Of a DNA stretch of 64,000 bases, positions 11,601-22,593 are shown in pieces. The translations under genes were made by a program, and so were the position numbers. The stretch comes from Lantana camara (lineage: Eukaryota > Streptophyta > Magnoliopsida > Lamiales > Verbenaceae). The stretch covers positions 89,292,001-89,356,000 of the forward strand of contig CM074856.1 in NCBI GenBank assembly GCA_037501455.1, written 5' to 3'. Below the pieces are notes generated by a model. It made no database searches and was not told the DNA's origin. It saw only the letters and a list, made by a program, of their open reading frames with translations. Positions within the stretch are counted from its first letter, which is position 1. Each line of letters begins with the position of its first letter.

Positions 11601-12791
11601 GTTGATCTAAGAGAAAGAATGGAGGTGATAACTAAAGCTCGAATTGCGAACGTTTTGATGATATCACCATTGAAAGAACAAGTGTTGGAAGCTCAGAAGA
11701 ACGACGAGTGGATTAAGAAATGTCTCGAATCTAAGGAAAAAGATGATGAGACCAAGTTCAAGGTTGATGAACATGGAGTATTGAGGTACAAAGGACGAGT
11801 ATGCGTACCAACTGTTTTGAGGAAAGAGATTCTCAACGAAGCGCATAAGACTAAGTACACGATACATCCCGGAGGCACTAAGATGTATCAAGATGTTAAG
11901 ATGCATTTCTGGTGGAACGGAATGAAGAGAGACATAGCCAACTATGTCAAGAAGTGGTTAACTTTTCAGAAAGTTAAAGCTGAGCACCAGAAGCCGAGTG
12001 GGAAGTTGCAACCATTACCGATTCCGACATGGAAGTGGGAGCAAATCACGATGGATTTTGTCACTGGATTACCCAAAGTCAGAGGAGGACAAGATAGTAT
12101 CTGGGTGATCATTGATCGATTGACAAAGTCAGCACACTTTTTGCCAGTTAAAACGACGGATAAGGTCAGCACGTTGGCAAAGCTGTATCAACAAGAGATC
12201 GTTAGATTACATGGAGTCCCGAACAGTATAGTATCGGACAGAGATCCGAAATTCACGTCGCACTTGTGGAAAGAAATTCAGACTTTGATGGGAACAAAGT
12301 TGAACTTCAGTACTGCAGCACATCCTCAGACGGATGGACAATCAGAAAGGATGATCAAATACTTGGAAGATATGCTAAGAGCTTGCGCTTTGGACTTCCA
12401 GGAAAGTTGGAGAGAGTGTTTACCTCTTGTGGAGTTTGCATACAACAATAGTTATCAAGCTTCTATTAAAGCTGCTCCATATGAAGCTCTGTATGGAAGG
12501 AAATGTAGATCCCCGTTATACTGGGATTTGGATGAAGCGAGATATACTGAGGAAGGACTGATCAGAGTGAATTCTACCAAATGGATAAGAGAAGCGACAG
12601 AAAAGATTCAGATCATTCGCCAGAGAATGAAAGCTGCCCAGGACAGGCAGAAAAGTTATGCTGATCGACGAAGAAGGGATTTGGAATTCGCAGTAGGCGA
12701 AAAGGTATTTCTGAAGGCATCGCCAAGGAAAGGGTTTTCCCGAATTGGGAAAGGTGGAAAGTTAAATCCCGAGATATGTTGGACCGTATGA
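8601..12791 (+). CDS. gag-pol: Element A gag-pol polyprotein, main frame (frameshifted near 3' end)
   Basis: Start chosen at 8601 (MPPRRAPRN), which resembles the D and B gag starts; the same frame is open from 8523. Domains: Ty3 gag capsid about 8760-9290; two CX2CX4HX4C zinc knuckles about 9519-9620; aspartic protease with DPGATHSF near 9797; RT about 10400-11000 with FIDDIL near 10788; RNase H from VYTDAS near 11225; integrase HHCC region about 11840-11980; and the catalytic core with Asp in MDF (about 12053), Asp in SDRD (about 12238) and Glu in GQSE (about 12347). Two oddities: both Cys of the integrase HHCC zinc site are missing (KKWLTFQ where D has KCCLTCQ), and an extra C in the CCC at 12768-12770 shifts the frame and ends this ORF early at 12791. 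Confidence 0.93.
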   Translation: MPPRRAPRNRVPPLPPQRDVTPPPERERTPELRDVLRQFMRACAPRDNPPNERSLEKFLRMNPPKFYGEPNDIKAENWINSLEKIFEAMEIYPEDRERVRYATFLMEGAAYNWWKHVQHMWNENNVEGSWDEFIGEFQQKYTPQVTRDAREAEFMSLVQGTMNVMEYEARFVRLIKYAPHILTDERRKTKRFIDGLKPELRLALASLVIETYNQAVDRALRVEAAHKEIKITTARQGPSNPKPYQGNKRPSGSFLQGTGKRPMVTPQRQQQNAPPKQQAQKQKAPQQYQKAPQQQRAPQPGPEEIVCRYCRRTGHTEENCRKKAGQCFACGSPEHQMDSCPHKIRRFGVQDKGKAVVGTTNKPVVRGRAYALDGKEEVDPSSVVEGIVHILNTPVKVLYDPGATHSFVASELCAHLQFPLEYLPYKFEVSSLLGTCLVTDQVYKRCPICIGTRCYPTDLIELPMTRYEVILGMDWLSKYRAKLDCYKKEIILEEDESGTSERKVEKLSVISSMEAKKLIQKGASGFVAYLLNRQKDQLKIEEVEVVNEFLDVFPEHLDSLPPDRELEFTIETISGAEPYSKTPYRMAPAELDELRKQLDELIESGYVRPSTSPWGAPVLFVKKKDGSLRLCIDYRELNRMTIKNKYPLPHIEELFDILQGSKVYSKLDLRQGYYQLKIREADIPKTAFNSRYGHYEFVVMPFGLTNAPAAFMDMMHRIFKPFLDKFVVIFIDDILVFSKTPEEHAEHLRIVLRTLLDHKLYAKFSKCEFWLERVTFLGHIISGSGIEVDPSKIETIMDWKSPKNPSEVRSFLGLAGYYRRFVQDFSKIATPLTKLTKKEGKFEWTEKCEQSFQRLKEMLTTAPVLALPEGKEGYTVYTDASKEGLGGVLMQNGKVIAYASRKLKTHEVNYPTHDLELAAIVFALGKWRHYLYGVTFEIFTDHKSLRYLFTQKELNMRQRRWMEFLEDYDCIIQYHPGKANVVADALSRKVRLAQISANPEVDLRERMEVITKARIANVLMISPLKEQVLEAQKNDEWIKKCLESKEKDDETKFKVDEHGVLRYKGRVCVPTVLRKEILNEAHKTKYTIHPGGTKMYQDVKMHFWWNGMKRDIANYVKKWLTFQKVKAEHQKPSGKLQPLPIPTWKWEQITMDFVTGLPKVRGGQDSIWVIIDRLTKSAHFLPVKTTDKVSTLAKLYQQEIVRLHGVPNSIVSDRDPKFTSHLWKEIQTLMGTKLNFSTAAHPQTDGQSERMIKYLEDMLRACALDFQESWRECLPLVEFAYNNSYQASIKAAPYEALYGRKCRSPLYWDLDEARYTEEGLIRVNSTKWIREATEKIQIIRQRMKAAQDRQKSYADRRRRDLEFAVGEKVFLKASPRKGFSRIGKGGKLNPEICWTV

Positions 12792-13212
12792 GATACTAGA
12801 AAGAGTCGGACCGACTGCTTATAGATTGGATTTGCCTGTAGGTCTAACAGGAATCCACAACGTATTTCATGTATCTCAGCTTCGCAAGTGTTTCTCGGAT
12901 GAGATAGAGGTTGTGCCGATAGAGGAGATACCGTTGGAACCGGATTTGACTTATGTTTTGAAACCCGCTAAGATTCTAGACAGGAAGTTTCAAGAGCTGA
13001 GGAATAGGAAGATTCCTTTGGTTAAAGTCCTTTGGAAAGGACATGGGACAGAAGAGGCAACCTGGGAGACAGAAGAGAAAATGCAGAAGCATCACCCCGA
13101 GTTGTTTGCAGTCACAGCAGAAGAATCTGAGGACAGATTCTCTTTAAGGAGGGGTGATTGTAACAGCCCAAAACAGGGCCTGGATGAAAACAGTAAGTTG
13201 AGGCAGTGGTAA
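12772..13212 (+). CDS. Element A integrase C-terminus and chromodomain-like tail, shifted frame
   Basis: Continues the polyprotein in the +1 frame after the 12768-12770 frameshift; it has no start of its own (first ATG at 12826). It holds the conserved [13 protein letters not shown] motif of the gypsy integrase C-terminus, then an [10 protein letters not shown]...ATWE segment (about 13010-13075) matching the chromodomain-like end of Tekay-type chromoviruses, and ends just after the FAV following the HPELF motif. The frame formally runs past the PPT and 54 bp into the 3' LTR (LTR starts at 13159). Its match to D's tail (38847-39443) supports one broken gene rather than a separate one. Confidence 0.85.
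   Translation, partial: RYVGPYEILERVGPTAYRLDLPVGLTGIHNVFHVSQLRKCFSDEIEVVPIEEIPLEPDLTYVLKPAKILDRKFQELRNRKIPLVKVLWKGHGTEEATWETEEKMQKHHPELFAVTAEESEDRFSLRRGDCNSPKQGLDENSKLRQW
13141..13158 (+). other. Polypurine tract of element A
   Basis: Purine-rich TTTAAGGAGGGGTGAT lies immediately before the 3' LTR start TGTAACAGCC and serves as plus-strand primer site. Confidence 0.8.
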
Positions 13213-14229
13213 AGCGTTTATAGACCGTGATCCAACTTTTTGAATCATCATGCATTGCAATCTTACATGAACTTGGTGCTCGTATATGTTCTGACATGTT
13301 TTAAGGGGAATTCTTGACCTTTGATTCAGTTTACTATTCATAACCCGAGCCTACTTTGTTCATATTGCTACTCGAACCCTAGAGGTTCATCACATATGTT
13401 TCCCAATCGTTTGAACTTGTTTCCCGAACTCAGAAAGTCTTTCTTGAGCCATAAGGGTATTTTTGGAACTTACCGACCAAAGTTACTATTCATCAGAAAA
13501 TGATCTTTTGATTCTGATACCTTTTCCTACCCAAGTTACAGTCGAATCGATCCTTGAATCGAGACGAGTCTTTTGAAATCATTCTTGGCTTGGAAATCCA
13601 TTCCGGAACTTTGTTTTATTGAAAACGTTTTTGAAAACCCTAGGTTACTATTCCTTTTACGAACGGTTTTCATTCGGAAAATGTTTTCTCTTCGGATTTG
13701 CACTACTTGAGCTATTTCAAGATTTTTGAGATGTTTTACAACTCTTGATTTAAACCCTATCTTGAAATTTTGAAGCGTACGTTCGTACGTGAGAATTCAC
13801 TATTCATCCTACGTTTTCAACTTTTTAACGGTAAAACGTTTTATAGTCGATTTTGGACTCAAAACGCTTCTCGATTTATTTCTTGAATTTTAGAAGCAAT
13901 CCGGACTTAAAAATCATTTTAGAAAGTCGTTTTTCACTCATGTCGAGTTTCGAGCTCAAAACTTTTATTCACTAAAACTAATGTATCTTTCAAACGGTAA
14001 ATCCGATTTCGATGAATGAATATGCGTTTCGAAGCTAATTTTCTTGCCGTCGGAATGGTTAAACTTCCAGCCAGTTATCCTCGAGTCTTGGGGGACGAAA
14101 TTACAGAAATACCCCCAGCAGTCCCATTTTAGCTTCTACATGCCTAAAGCTTCCAAGAGAATCTATCCAATTTTTGCTCTCCTACCCTTCTCCACATTTT
14201 ATTTCCAAGGTGAGGGGCTTATCTTCAGC

Positions 14230-14238
14230 TATAAATAG
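14230..14238 (+). promoter_or_regulatory. TATA box of element A 3' LTR
   Basis: TATAAATAG, the exact counterpart of 3871-3879. From the 3' LTR it could drive read-out transcription into B and the satellite array. Confidence 0.6.
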
Positions 14239-16281
14239 AGGCCAAGAGGCATTTGAATCCTTGCTCAAAGTTGTGTTAACAACACCCTTTCTTCTCTCCC
14301 TCTCCCCCTCTTGCCGTCGGCACCCCCCTTTGGTAGCTAGGTTAGTTTGTTTTGTTTTTATGTTATGTTAGTTTAGTTTATGTTTTTATGTTATGGTATG
14401 TTTATATTATGTTTAGGTTGGGTCTTAGGGTCTTCCCTAAGCCATATAGGATTTTATTTTATGCATTTATTATATAGTTTTTATGATATGTTTTGATAGT
14501 TGTTTATATGTTTTTATTGTTTAGTATATGCATGAATATGTTATCAATTGCTCTAGTATATGCTATGATCATGTGATATGATTGTTATGTTATGAGAATT
14601 GATGCATGATTATGGAATTTGAATTATGCTTGCTAATGGAATAGTGATTTACAATTTATTATGTCACAACTTGTTACATGTTGATATGGAATTAAATTGT
14701 TACATGTTACATGCCTAAAGGTTCATGATATATGATATGATATGATATGAGATATGTTGTGACATGTTGTCACATTGTTATATGCTTCTTGAATTATGAA
14801 TTGAGCTTATGGTATGAGATGGATTAATGGTTTAGTGCCTTGATCATGTTATACACTTTAATGGTGTCACATGTTATAACCTAAGATAGAATAGTGTTTC
14901 ATAACTTGATCTTATGCCTTAATTGGATCTCTTAACCATAGGTTATACCTTTAACCTAGATCACACTTGATTATATTAACATGAACTTGAAACTATAGGT
15001 TATAATCAAGATCATAATTTGATTAGGGTGTGTGTGTGTGCATGCCGTGTGTGTGTGTGTGTTCGTGCATGGTGTGTGTGTGTACCGTGTGTGTGTGGGT
15101 GTGTGTATAGTAAGGGTTTGACCCGACCCTTTGACCCGACATGTGAATAGTAACCTGTGAATAGTAATCGTGAATAGTAATCTGGAATAGTACTTTTGAA
15201 TAGTGCTTTTGAATAGTAAAAATGAATTAAAACTTGTGCTTTCTTAATAGACATTTGCACCTAGGGTTTCCATATCCAGGGTCTAAAATGTGTTTTCAAA
15301 ATGTGTTTTCTTTCGTGGACTTGTTTCTTAACTTAAGGTTTGCGATAGGATTCATAATTTGACTAAAGCTTACTCGGTTATAGTAAGATCATAGTCTAAC
15401 GTTAAGAGTAACTCACTTTGACGTATTCCTTTGTGTGTTACCTTTCTTGAATACCTTAAATGGTATTACTCTCTTGTGTTACATGTTCTTTACATGTTCC
15501 TTGTTCATTGTTCTTGCATTTCATATGCATCTTGGTTAGTAGTGGGTCTTAGTTGTTAAGCTCACTCTAGTACACCACCTACAGGAGTTAAAGTTGAGCA
15601 CTGGGATCCCCAGGGCACCGCATAATCTGTCTACCTACCTTTTGTTACTGATAGGTGAGGTGAAGTTATAAATGTTTTCCAACTGGAACCACGATTATAC
15701 TATCGTATCATATGTTTTGAAATTCAAAGCTAAACCTTGTTTTGAACTATCCCTGTTATCGGGACATTCTCTTGAAAGGATCATTCATACTTTAATAGTA
15801 TACCTTGATCTACAGTACATGTTTTCCAAAGTTCTGCATTCTTGTTCAAAGACAGTTACATGTTTTGCATATGTTTTCAAAGTACAGTTTACAGACAGTT
15901 TCACATGTTTTCAGACAGAATCATATGTTTTACAAACAGCATCATATGTTACAGTTTCAGTTTCACATGTTATAAGTTAGTATACTGGAGTGATACTCTG
16001 GTCACTGCTAATCTTAAATGCAACCATACAGTTTACAGTTTGGGCCCGGCGGTTATGTGTGGAGGTGATGCTCGGGAGGTGAGCGCCAACGACATCACCA
16101 ATACCGGCCGCCACACTTAGACTATTGACACCGACTTTTAACAGGAGGTTTGTTAAGTCAGGACAATTTGTCTGGGAACGGACAGCAAATCTGTTCCCAT
16201 TACATGTTTACAGGTCGCCTAGGGCTAGCTACCCGAAGTGACAACCGGTGGAGGATGGTGCATGTTTGTATGCGTTGGTAA

Positions 16282-16441
16282 GAGTTGTTGTTGACCTTGG
16301 TCCGATAGTCTACTATGTGCGGAGTTGTTGTTGACCTTGGTCCGATGCTCTACTATATGTGGGGTTATTGTTGATCTTGGTCCGATACTCTACTACACGT
16401 GGAATTATCGTTGATCCTGGTCCGATGCTCTACCGAATCAT
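16282..16441 (+). repeat. 4 x 40-bp tandem repeat in A 3' LTR
   Basis: Same four units as 5923-6082, offset 10359, no length change. Confidence 0.88.
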
Positions 16442-17302
16442 GTTTTCTGGAGTAAGGATGGAGGAGCCTAGCTTGCGGGCAAAATTCTGTTTCATAAAGG
16501 ATGGTTCATATCTGGAAAAGTTCACTTTACCCTTATCCCGTTTTATGAAAGAACTATGAACCATCAACAGCATATGTGTGCGCGTGTGATAGCATTCATG
16601 AAAATGTTTTATAACGTGCATTCTTTTGCAGCATCGCATTCAAAGAGTTTTATCAACCGAACTTGTTTCAAGTTCTTCTTTAAAGCATTGCATTAACAGT
16701 TCTAAACTTTACTTCAAGTTCTTTATCATTCAGTACTTTCTTTAAAGTATTCCCTCACTTAGTCCTTTTGACTAATACCTCTCCCGTTTTCTTGCCTCGT
16801 GGTTTCAGGTCTTGCAGCCGCAGTCTAGAGGTATCTTGAAGCTCTAGATTGTCATTTTTGTTTCTGTCAGGACTTAGTATTACTTCCTCTTTTGCGTCCT
16901 GCATATGTTTTATGGCTGCATCACTTTATGTTTCTGTTTATGTTTCCGAATACTTGAGTATCTTTGTTATACTCTTTCTGTTGCTCTGTTACCGATATTT
17001 TGAACTCTGTTGTATCGGTACTTATATGTGAATCTGTTATATGTTCTGATATGCCGAGTCTCTCTTACACGATCAATATGTTCTTGCTTGTTACATACCA
17101 TCACGCACATGTTTTGAAAAGTTTTAAAATACTCTGATTTTTCCGCTGCATAGCCACATCGTTGTACATGTATAGTTTTGATAGACAGCCGTTCGCTGGA
17201 GTATTTCTTGAGTGATGGCTCACACCATTACTTGAGAGGTGCTTCAGTGCGGGGGTTGAGACGCCGCTCTCCTCTTGTTCTGGTACGGGTGGGGGCATTA
17301 CA

Positions 17303-17854
17303 ATGATCGTGTTAAATTTGATAGTTGTAATCTCGGGCGAGTTCTGTGTTATTCTGGCACTTATATTATTTTAGTTACAAAACGTTACCCGATATTATAA
17401 CTTGCATGCTACTTGTGTTTATATATATATATATTTATGCCCCTCACTCGGTCTTCACAGACTGACGCCTCCACCTTTCAGGTTTCGTTTGTGGAGTGCT
17501 AGGCGGGAGTCGGGTCGTGTCTTTTATCCAGCTGAGTCTGGCATATCGTTTCTTTCCATGTATTAGCATTTCAGAGTATTATGTTAGTAGTTTTGAGCAC
17601 TTATATATGTGAATGTTATTTAGAAGATGATAATGTATTGATATGATGAAACGATATTATTATGCTTCCGCTTTTGAGTTTCATGTATTGGATTTATTTT
17701 GCATTTGAGGGTCTAGTCCCACCTAGCTAGCGTGTTCTTTTATTTGCTTTGTCACCCGTTCGCTATAGGTTAATTTATGTACGGATTACCCATTTCGTAT
17801 ATGGATTGACCTATAGTGTGGGGGTGTGGCATTATCACCTGTAGGGATGCTACA
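17303..17854 (+). repeat. Element B 5' LTR, 3' remnant
   Basis: Matches 21621-22170 of B's 3' LTR closely with small differences, including AT-dinucleotide length near 17421. Ends GGATGCTACA at 17854. The left break is the insertion point of A; ATGAT (17303-17307) is the expected target-site duplication. Confidence 0.9.
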
Positions 17855-17861
17855 TCTTAAG

Positions 17862-17873
17862 TTGTATCAGAGC
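17862..17873 (+). other. Primer-binding site of element B (one mismatch)
   Basis: TTGTATCAGAGC differs from TGGTATCAGAGC at one base and lies 7 nt after the LTR. The following leader (CCCGGTTGCAAAACCGAGG) is shared with D and E read on their minus strand. Confidence 0.8.
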
Positions 17874-18161
17874 CCGGTTGCAAAACCGAGGTTCTAGTGT
17901 CGTGTCGTGTCAAGTCTAGGTCGAACGGCATAGGACTAATCGGTAATTTGTGAATCTTGCATCTTGCTTGGAGCTACTCGAACTTACTTGAATCAATTAA
18001 ACTACTTGATAATTTGTGCCTTACATTGATTCCTGCTATTAATTGTTAATTAATTGATCTTGAATTCTTTGAATTATGTGTTATACTTACATCTTATGAT
18101 CTTAATTATGTTCATTAGCATTTCCTAATCCAACATGCATACCTAGTGCTTCGGTTACAGG

Positions 18162-19234
18162 ATGCCCCGAGATAGATCTCACCGTGATCATTCTCCCGGA
18201 CATAGGAGACATCACCACGATCATTCTCCTCGTGCTCCTTCACCCCCTCCCGCTCAGCCACAAGATTCCATGAATGCAGTAGTTGGGTTAGTTGATCATA
18301 GGCTTCAAGAACGGGTTCCTCCAGCACCACCTGTGCCATTAGCACCACAGGAGAACCCTATCTCTGCTATACTACGGGAATTTCAGAATAAGCAACCTCC
18401 CAAGTTTTACAGGGGTGATGATATTCAGGCAGAGATGTGGTTAAAGGAAGTAGAAAGAATTTGGCAGCTTATTCCGTGTGATACTCAGGAAAAACTCGTT
18501 GCACTCTTACCTTGATTCAGGGCGAGGCTTACTCATGGTGGGAGAGTACCCAGATTGTATTAGAGGCTGCCGGGGAAGATATTACTTGGGAAGTATTTGT
18601 TCGGGAATTCAGAAATAAATTCATTCCACCATCTTCCCGCACCCTTAGGTTGAGGGAATTCACTGAGTTGAAGCAAGAAGAGAAATCTGTTGGCGAGTAT
18701 ATCGTAGAGTTTGAAAGATTGTCTCGTTACGCTCCCAATATAGCGAACGATGACTTTCACAAGGTAACACAATTCGTGCAGGGACTTAGGCCGGATATCC
18801 AGGATGCCTTGAAAGCTGCTAACACAAGTACCTGGGCCAAGGCTACCACTAAAGCATTGAAAGTCGAGGATTCGGACAATGCAAGGAGGTCGAGGGTATT
18901 CGAACCGGATCCAGTTTCGGGATTAGGATAGGATCCTGTTACAATGAAAAGGTCCAATGCTGCTTCCATTTTATCCTCCCAGGAAAGGTCTAAAAAGAAA
19001 AAGTCTCAAATTGATAGGTTAATTTCAAAGAAGGGTTTTGTTACGGCATCGCCATCACAGTCAGGGAAGCCACTCTGTACTTATTGTGGATGGGACACAC
19101 ATGATGGATGTAGAAAGCGCTTGCGTTTATGTTTCCGTTGTGGAAGTTCTGAGCATCAAATAGATAGGTGTCCGAAACGAAAAGGGCGGACCACCCGGGG
19201 TCAGAAATCATTTAACAGGCAAGAACAACTGTGA
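18162..19234 (+). pseudogene. Element B gag, decayed
   Basis: Starts at 18162 (MPRDRSHRDHSPGH), matching D's gag start. Three pieces: 18162-18515 (N-terminus and first part of capsid), a frameshift near 18497-18512, 18512-18931 (capsid core, including EFTELKQEEKSV and [10 protein letters not shown], ending at a stop), and 18944-19234 with one good zinc knuckle (CFRCGSSEHQIDRC) and one degraded knuckle (CTYCGWDTHDGC, shortened spacing). Close to D's gag throughout. With a frameshift and a stop it cannot make full-length Gag. No pol follows. Confidence 0.88.
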
Positions 19235-19411
19235 ACGGTACTATCAAACATGCATATCACGAGCATCATGGATTTTATCATAATTATAACTTTTGTTAGC
19301 AACAATGTGCTTGTTAGGAAATGTAAGTTAATATGGTTATCATGACTATACCTACTTCTTGTGTGATAAATGTGTCCATCATTGTTTCCTGAATTGTCAT
19401 ATTGTGTGTTT

Positions 19412-19542
19412 GAGAGACGGGGTTCTCTCGCTACCTGCTGGGAGACGGGGAGCTCTCATAACTTATTCGAGAGACGGGGCTCTCTCATTTCTTACTGAGA
19501 AACGGGGTTTCTCATTTCTTGTTGAAGAGACGGGGTTCTCTT
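19412..19542 (+). repeat. Hairpin tandem repeat before PPT of element B
   Basis: Five copies of an 18-nt inverted repeat, type GAGAGACGGGGTTCTCTC, at 19412, 19441, 19469, 19497 and 19526, spaced about 28 bp. Arms vary together in part (GAGAAAC/GTTTCTC in copy 4). The same motif occurs in E at the same place relative to the PPT (53483-53586 and 59967-60070, opposite strand). Confidence 0.85.
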
Positions 19543-19592
19543 ATGGCTTATGCATCATTAAAACTCGACAGAGGACCTGCGGACCAGGTCCT

Positions 19593-19608
19593 TTTAAGGG
19601 GGGAGAAT
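19593..19608 (+). other. Polypurine tract of element B
   Basis: TTTAAGGGGGGAGAAT directly precedes the LTR start TGTAACGCCCC. Confidence 0.82.
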
Positions 19609-19880
19609 TGTAACGCCCCGATTTTCATTTATTAGTATCTTATGATTAAAATAATTTTATAAATTATATTTTATAATACTTTCATGAAATTTTAGGAATT
19701 CATACTAAATTGAGAATTTATTTCATAACTTGGAAATATTTATCGGGTGAGATAATTGTCGAATATGATTTAATTATCAACTTGTCCTTAAACAATCTTT
19801 CTTTGAAATTCAAGGACCAAATTGCATTTTATTTCCTTGGACTTAATTGATCAATTCCCAAGCTTTTCATCCTTAATTGC

Positions 19881-19890
19881 ATTATTTAAA
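19881..19890 (+). promoter_or_regulatory. TATA-like core promoter of B LTR
   Basis: ATTATTTAAA followed by CTCTTGAGGGACT. D and E have a TATA-like box followed by a similar GGGACT motif at the corresponding place, suggesting a shared core promoter. Confidence 0.5.
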
Positions 19891-20522
19891 CTCTTGAGGG
19901 ACTAAATGGTAAATTGATCATTTCATCAATTTTAAGGATGGTGAATCATGTAATATTCTATCTCCAAGCTCCCTTGTCCAATTTCATCCTAAAATCCATC
20001 GGTATTTTCTCTCTTTCATCATCGAACCATAAGCCAAGAAAAGGAAGAAGAGATTTCATCAAAATCATCCAAGTTTTCAAGGAAAAATCCAAGCTTTGTA
20101 GCTTAGTATCCACTATCCATCATCATCTTCTTCATCCATTTCATTCTTCTTCAAGGTGGGTTCATGCATGGATTCTTGATTCTTGATGGTTATGTGAGAA
20201 TCTAGGGTTTATGATTTATGTAATAAGTGGATTATATGTTATGTGAAGTATGAATAGATGATTATAACTTGAACTCAAGCATGAATTCTTGAAGAATTTG
20301 AGTTAATATGAAGAATTTATACATGAGCTTGAAAGTGGAAAACCTTGATGATCAAGCATGGTTGGAGGTGTTCTTGTGTGTTTTATTGTATCTTGAACAT
20401 GTATACATATGAATTACCAGAATTCTTGCCTTTCAATATGGATTTGAAGAAGTTTTGAAGTGATTGTTTTTATCCCGAGAGCCTCACCTGTTCTGCTCTG
20501 TTTCTGCACTTGCAGAGGAGCT

Positions 20523-20750
20523 GGAACGGCCCTTCCCGTCCCCAGTTCGTTCTGGGAACGGCCGTTCCCACCCCTTTGAATTCAAAGACGGAGCGCGCAT
20601 GGGAACGGCCGTTCCCATTTTGGCTTGCAAGCCGGAAGGGCCGTTCCCAGCATAAAAGCACCATTTTAAAATAAAAAGCGCAGGGGCGTTTCTCGGGGCC
20701 ACGGGAACGGCCCTTCCCAGTTTACACTGAGGGCCGGAACGGCCGTTCCC
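20523..20750. repeat. Palindrome cluster in B LTR (GGGAACGGCCGTTCCC)
   Basis: Perfect palindromes at 20553-20570 (18 bp), 20599-20618 (20 bp) and 20736-20749 (14 bp), and imperfect copies near 20523, 20634 and 20703. All share GGAACGGCCGTTCC. Starts about 633 bp downstream of the TATA-like box. Confidence 0.88.
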
Positions 20751-22577
20751 ACCTCGCTGACAGAACAAAACATTCTCTACAAAAATGTGATTTTGGGATT
20801 TTTACCCAATCACTTCTTTGGCCCCAAATTGCTATTATATGATTGATTACATGCCAAAACATGATATTTTCATGCCACATTATATATTGCTCGTCATCTC
20901 GTTGCATTTTCGCCGTTCGTCATATTTGGTCCATTTAGAGTCAAGTCTCATGTATACATGTATCCCTTGCACAGATTATCATCTCGTGACGTGGAGCAGG
21001 GGCCCTAAGCCGTGTCTTGACTTGCATGTTGTCAGTAAAGGTGAGGTTTAGCTATTAATTATCTAGAACCATATAACCTTTATGTGAATTTCGGCCAAAT
21101 TACATATATATATATCTGTATAATCGCTTTCCAAGAACAAAGGATCTAACAACTACCCGTGTATCGTGTTACCAGTCGTGTTTCTTGAAAACTAATCGTG
21201 TTCATGATAAGCAAGCCGTGTATCGTGTTTTCATGTTTGGCGAATTATCGTGTATCGTGCATTATGGGCCCGAGAGTGAGTGTTTGAGCCAACCGGGAAA
21301 GCATAGGGCTGACGGGTAACTCACACACCTCTCTCACACCTTGGGGATGCCCCCTGAATCCACCAGGAGGTTTGGTGGAGGAAGGAGTCCCGTACGTGGG
21401 AGTCATGCTCCCGACGTATATCGTGTTATCGTGGGTGGTGTGGGCCTTGCAAACCCACCACCAATGGTGAAGGAAGGATTTCGTGTTATTAATCGTGTGC
21501 ACCATAATGACTTGTATGATAACTTAATTAAATGAAAGTGTAACCCTTGTTCACTGTCGAGGTTTGGTTGGAGATCGTGCACGCCCCTCGCCAGGGCCAC
21601 TAATGATTATAATAAACATGATGATCGTGTTAAATTTGATAGTTGTAATCTCGGGCGAGTTCTGTGTTATTCTGGCACTTATATTATTTTAGTTACAAAA
21701 TCTTACCCGAGATTATAACTTGCATGCTAATTGTGTTTATATATATATATTTATGCCCCTTACTCGGTCTTCACAGACTGACGCCTCCACCTTTCAGGTT
21801 TCGTTCATGGCGTGCTAGGCGGGAGCCGGGTCGTGTCTTTTATCCAGCTGAGACTGGCATAGCGTTTCTTTCCATGTACTAGCATTTTAGAGTATCATGT
21901 TAGCAGTTTTGACCACTTATATATGTGAATGTTATTTAGAAGATGATAATGTATTGATATGATGAAACGATATTATTATGCTTCCGCTTTTGAGTTTCAT
22001 GTATTGGATTTATTTTGCATTTGAGGGTCTAGTCCCGCCTAGCTAGCGTGTTCTTTTATTTGCTTTGTCACCCGTTCGCTATAGGTTAATTTATGTACGG
22101 ATTACCCGTTTCGTATATGGATTGACCTATAGTGCGGGGGTGTGGCATCTCCACGTGTAAGGGTGCTACATTCCTGATCCTTAAAGTTAAGTTTGTTCGA
22201 AAACACGAAAGAGTTGAGCAGTGGAAGATTAAGATTTTCAACAAGTTTAATCGTCGTCTTCCAATTTTTGTACTGTAGCGTCGGGAATAAAAAGAAACTC
22301 ACTTTAATTGAAGCTTTCTTGTGATGTTGTTACTGCCTAACAAACACCCTTCAAGCGGCGAGTCCCTCGAACGACCTTCGAATTAGACTCCCAAGTAGGA
22401 GCCCTCCAAAGCGTATGCACACCAGACTTAGAACACGATCAAGTGAGTGAGAATACTACTTCTATAGCTCGTGTTCTGGTTAGGATAATTTTTGCTTTGA
22501 AAACTTTTCTTTTGGTTTTTCTCAAAAGACATAACACTTCGTGAGTGTTGGTCTAAAGAGTAAGAGAAGCACCATCC

Positions 22578-22593
22578 CTAGTATAAATACTAG
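22578..22593. promoter_or_regulatory. TATA-containing inverted repeat, first monomer
   Basis: CTAGTATAAATACTAG has 7-bp arms around AA. It recurs in most full monomers (e.g. near 23783, 27400, 30870, 34355); a few have CAAG for the first CTAG, and monomer 4 ends in GTAG. F's minus-strand TATA box (47434-47442) sits at the equivalent place, so this is the inherited LTR core promoter. Confidence 0.55.

Larger units (their letters stand above)
2889..17302 (+). mobile_element. Element A: young Ty3/gypsy chromovirus LTR retrotransposon
   Basis: Order: 5' LTR (2889-6943), PBS (6952-6963), extra ORF (7131-7811), gag-PR-RT-RNaseH-IN (8601-12791), frameshifted IN C-terminus with chromodomain-like tail (12772-13212), PPT (13141-13158), 3' LTR (13159-17302). 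The order RT-RNaseH-IN defines Ty3/gypsy, and the tail after integrase suggests a Tekay/Del-type chromovirus. The 3' flank (ATGATCG from 17303) is the interior of element B's LTR, so A inserted into B. The left target-site copy is not visible because family C DNA replaces the first 89 bp of the 5' LTR. Confidence 0.93.
13159..17302 (+). repeat. Element A 3' LTR, complete (4144 bp)
   Basis: TGTAAC at 13159 and ATTACA at 17302 form the terminal inverted repeat (5' copy ends GTTACA). It includes the 89 bp missing from the 5' copy (13159-13247). TATA box at 14230-14238, TG tract at 15028-15108, 40-bp repeats at 16282-16441. The sequence right after 17302 matches element B's other LTR from 21621. 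Confidence 0.95.
17303..22170 (+). mobile_element. Element B: non-autonomous gag-only LTR retrotransposon, split by A
   Basis: Visible parts: last 552 bp of the 5' LTR (17303-17854), PBS (17862-17873), decayed gag (18162-19234), hairpin repeats (19412-19542), PPT (19593-19608), complete 3' LTR (19609-22170). No protease, RT, RNase H or integrase: only about 370 bp separate gag from the 3' LTR. This resembles gag-only (TR-GAG-like) elements. The first roughly 2 kb of its 5' LTR should lie left of element A, outside the window. The right flank is satellite DNA starting TTCCT. Confidence 0.88.
19609..22170 (+). repeat. Element B 3' LTR, complete (2562 bp)
   Basis: TGTAACGCCCC at 19609 to GGGTGCTACA at 22170. 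TATA-like ATTATTTAAA at 19881-19890 followed by GAGGGACT; palindromes at 20523-20750; a U5-side block at about 21244-21500 shared with D and E; last 550 bp identical in order to 17303-17854. Confidence 0.92.

Noticed and set aside
19412..19542. Regular hairpin repeats that could suggest a CRISPR array
   Set aside because: Spacers are only about 10 bp, repeats vary, and the setting is a plant retrotransposon before its PPT.
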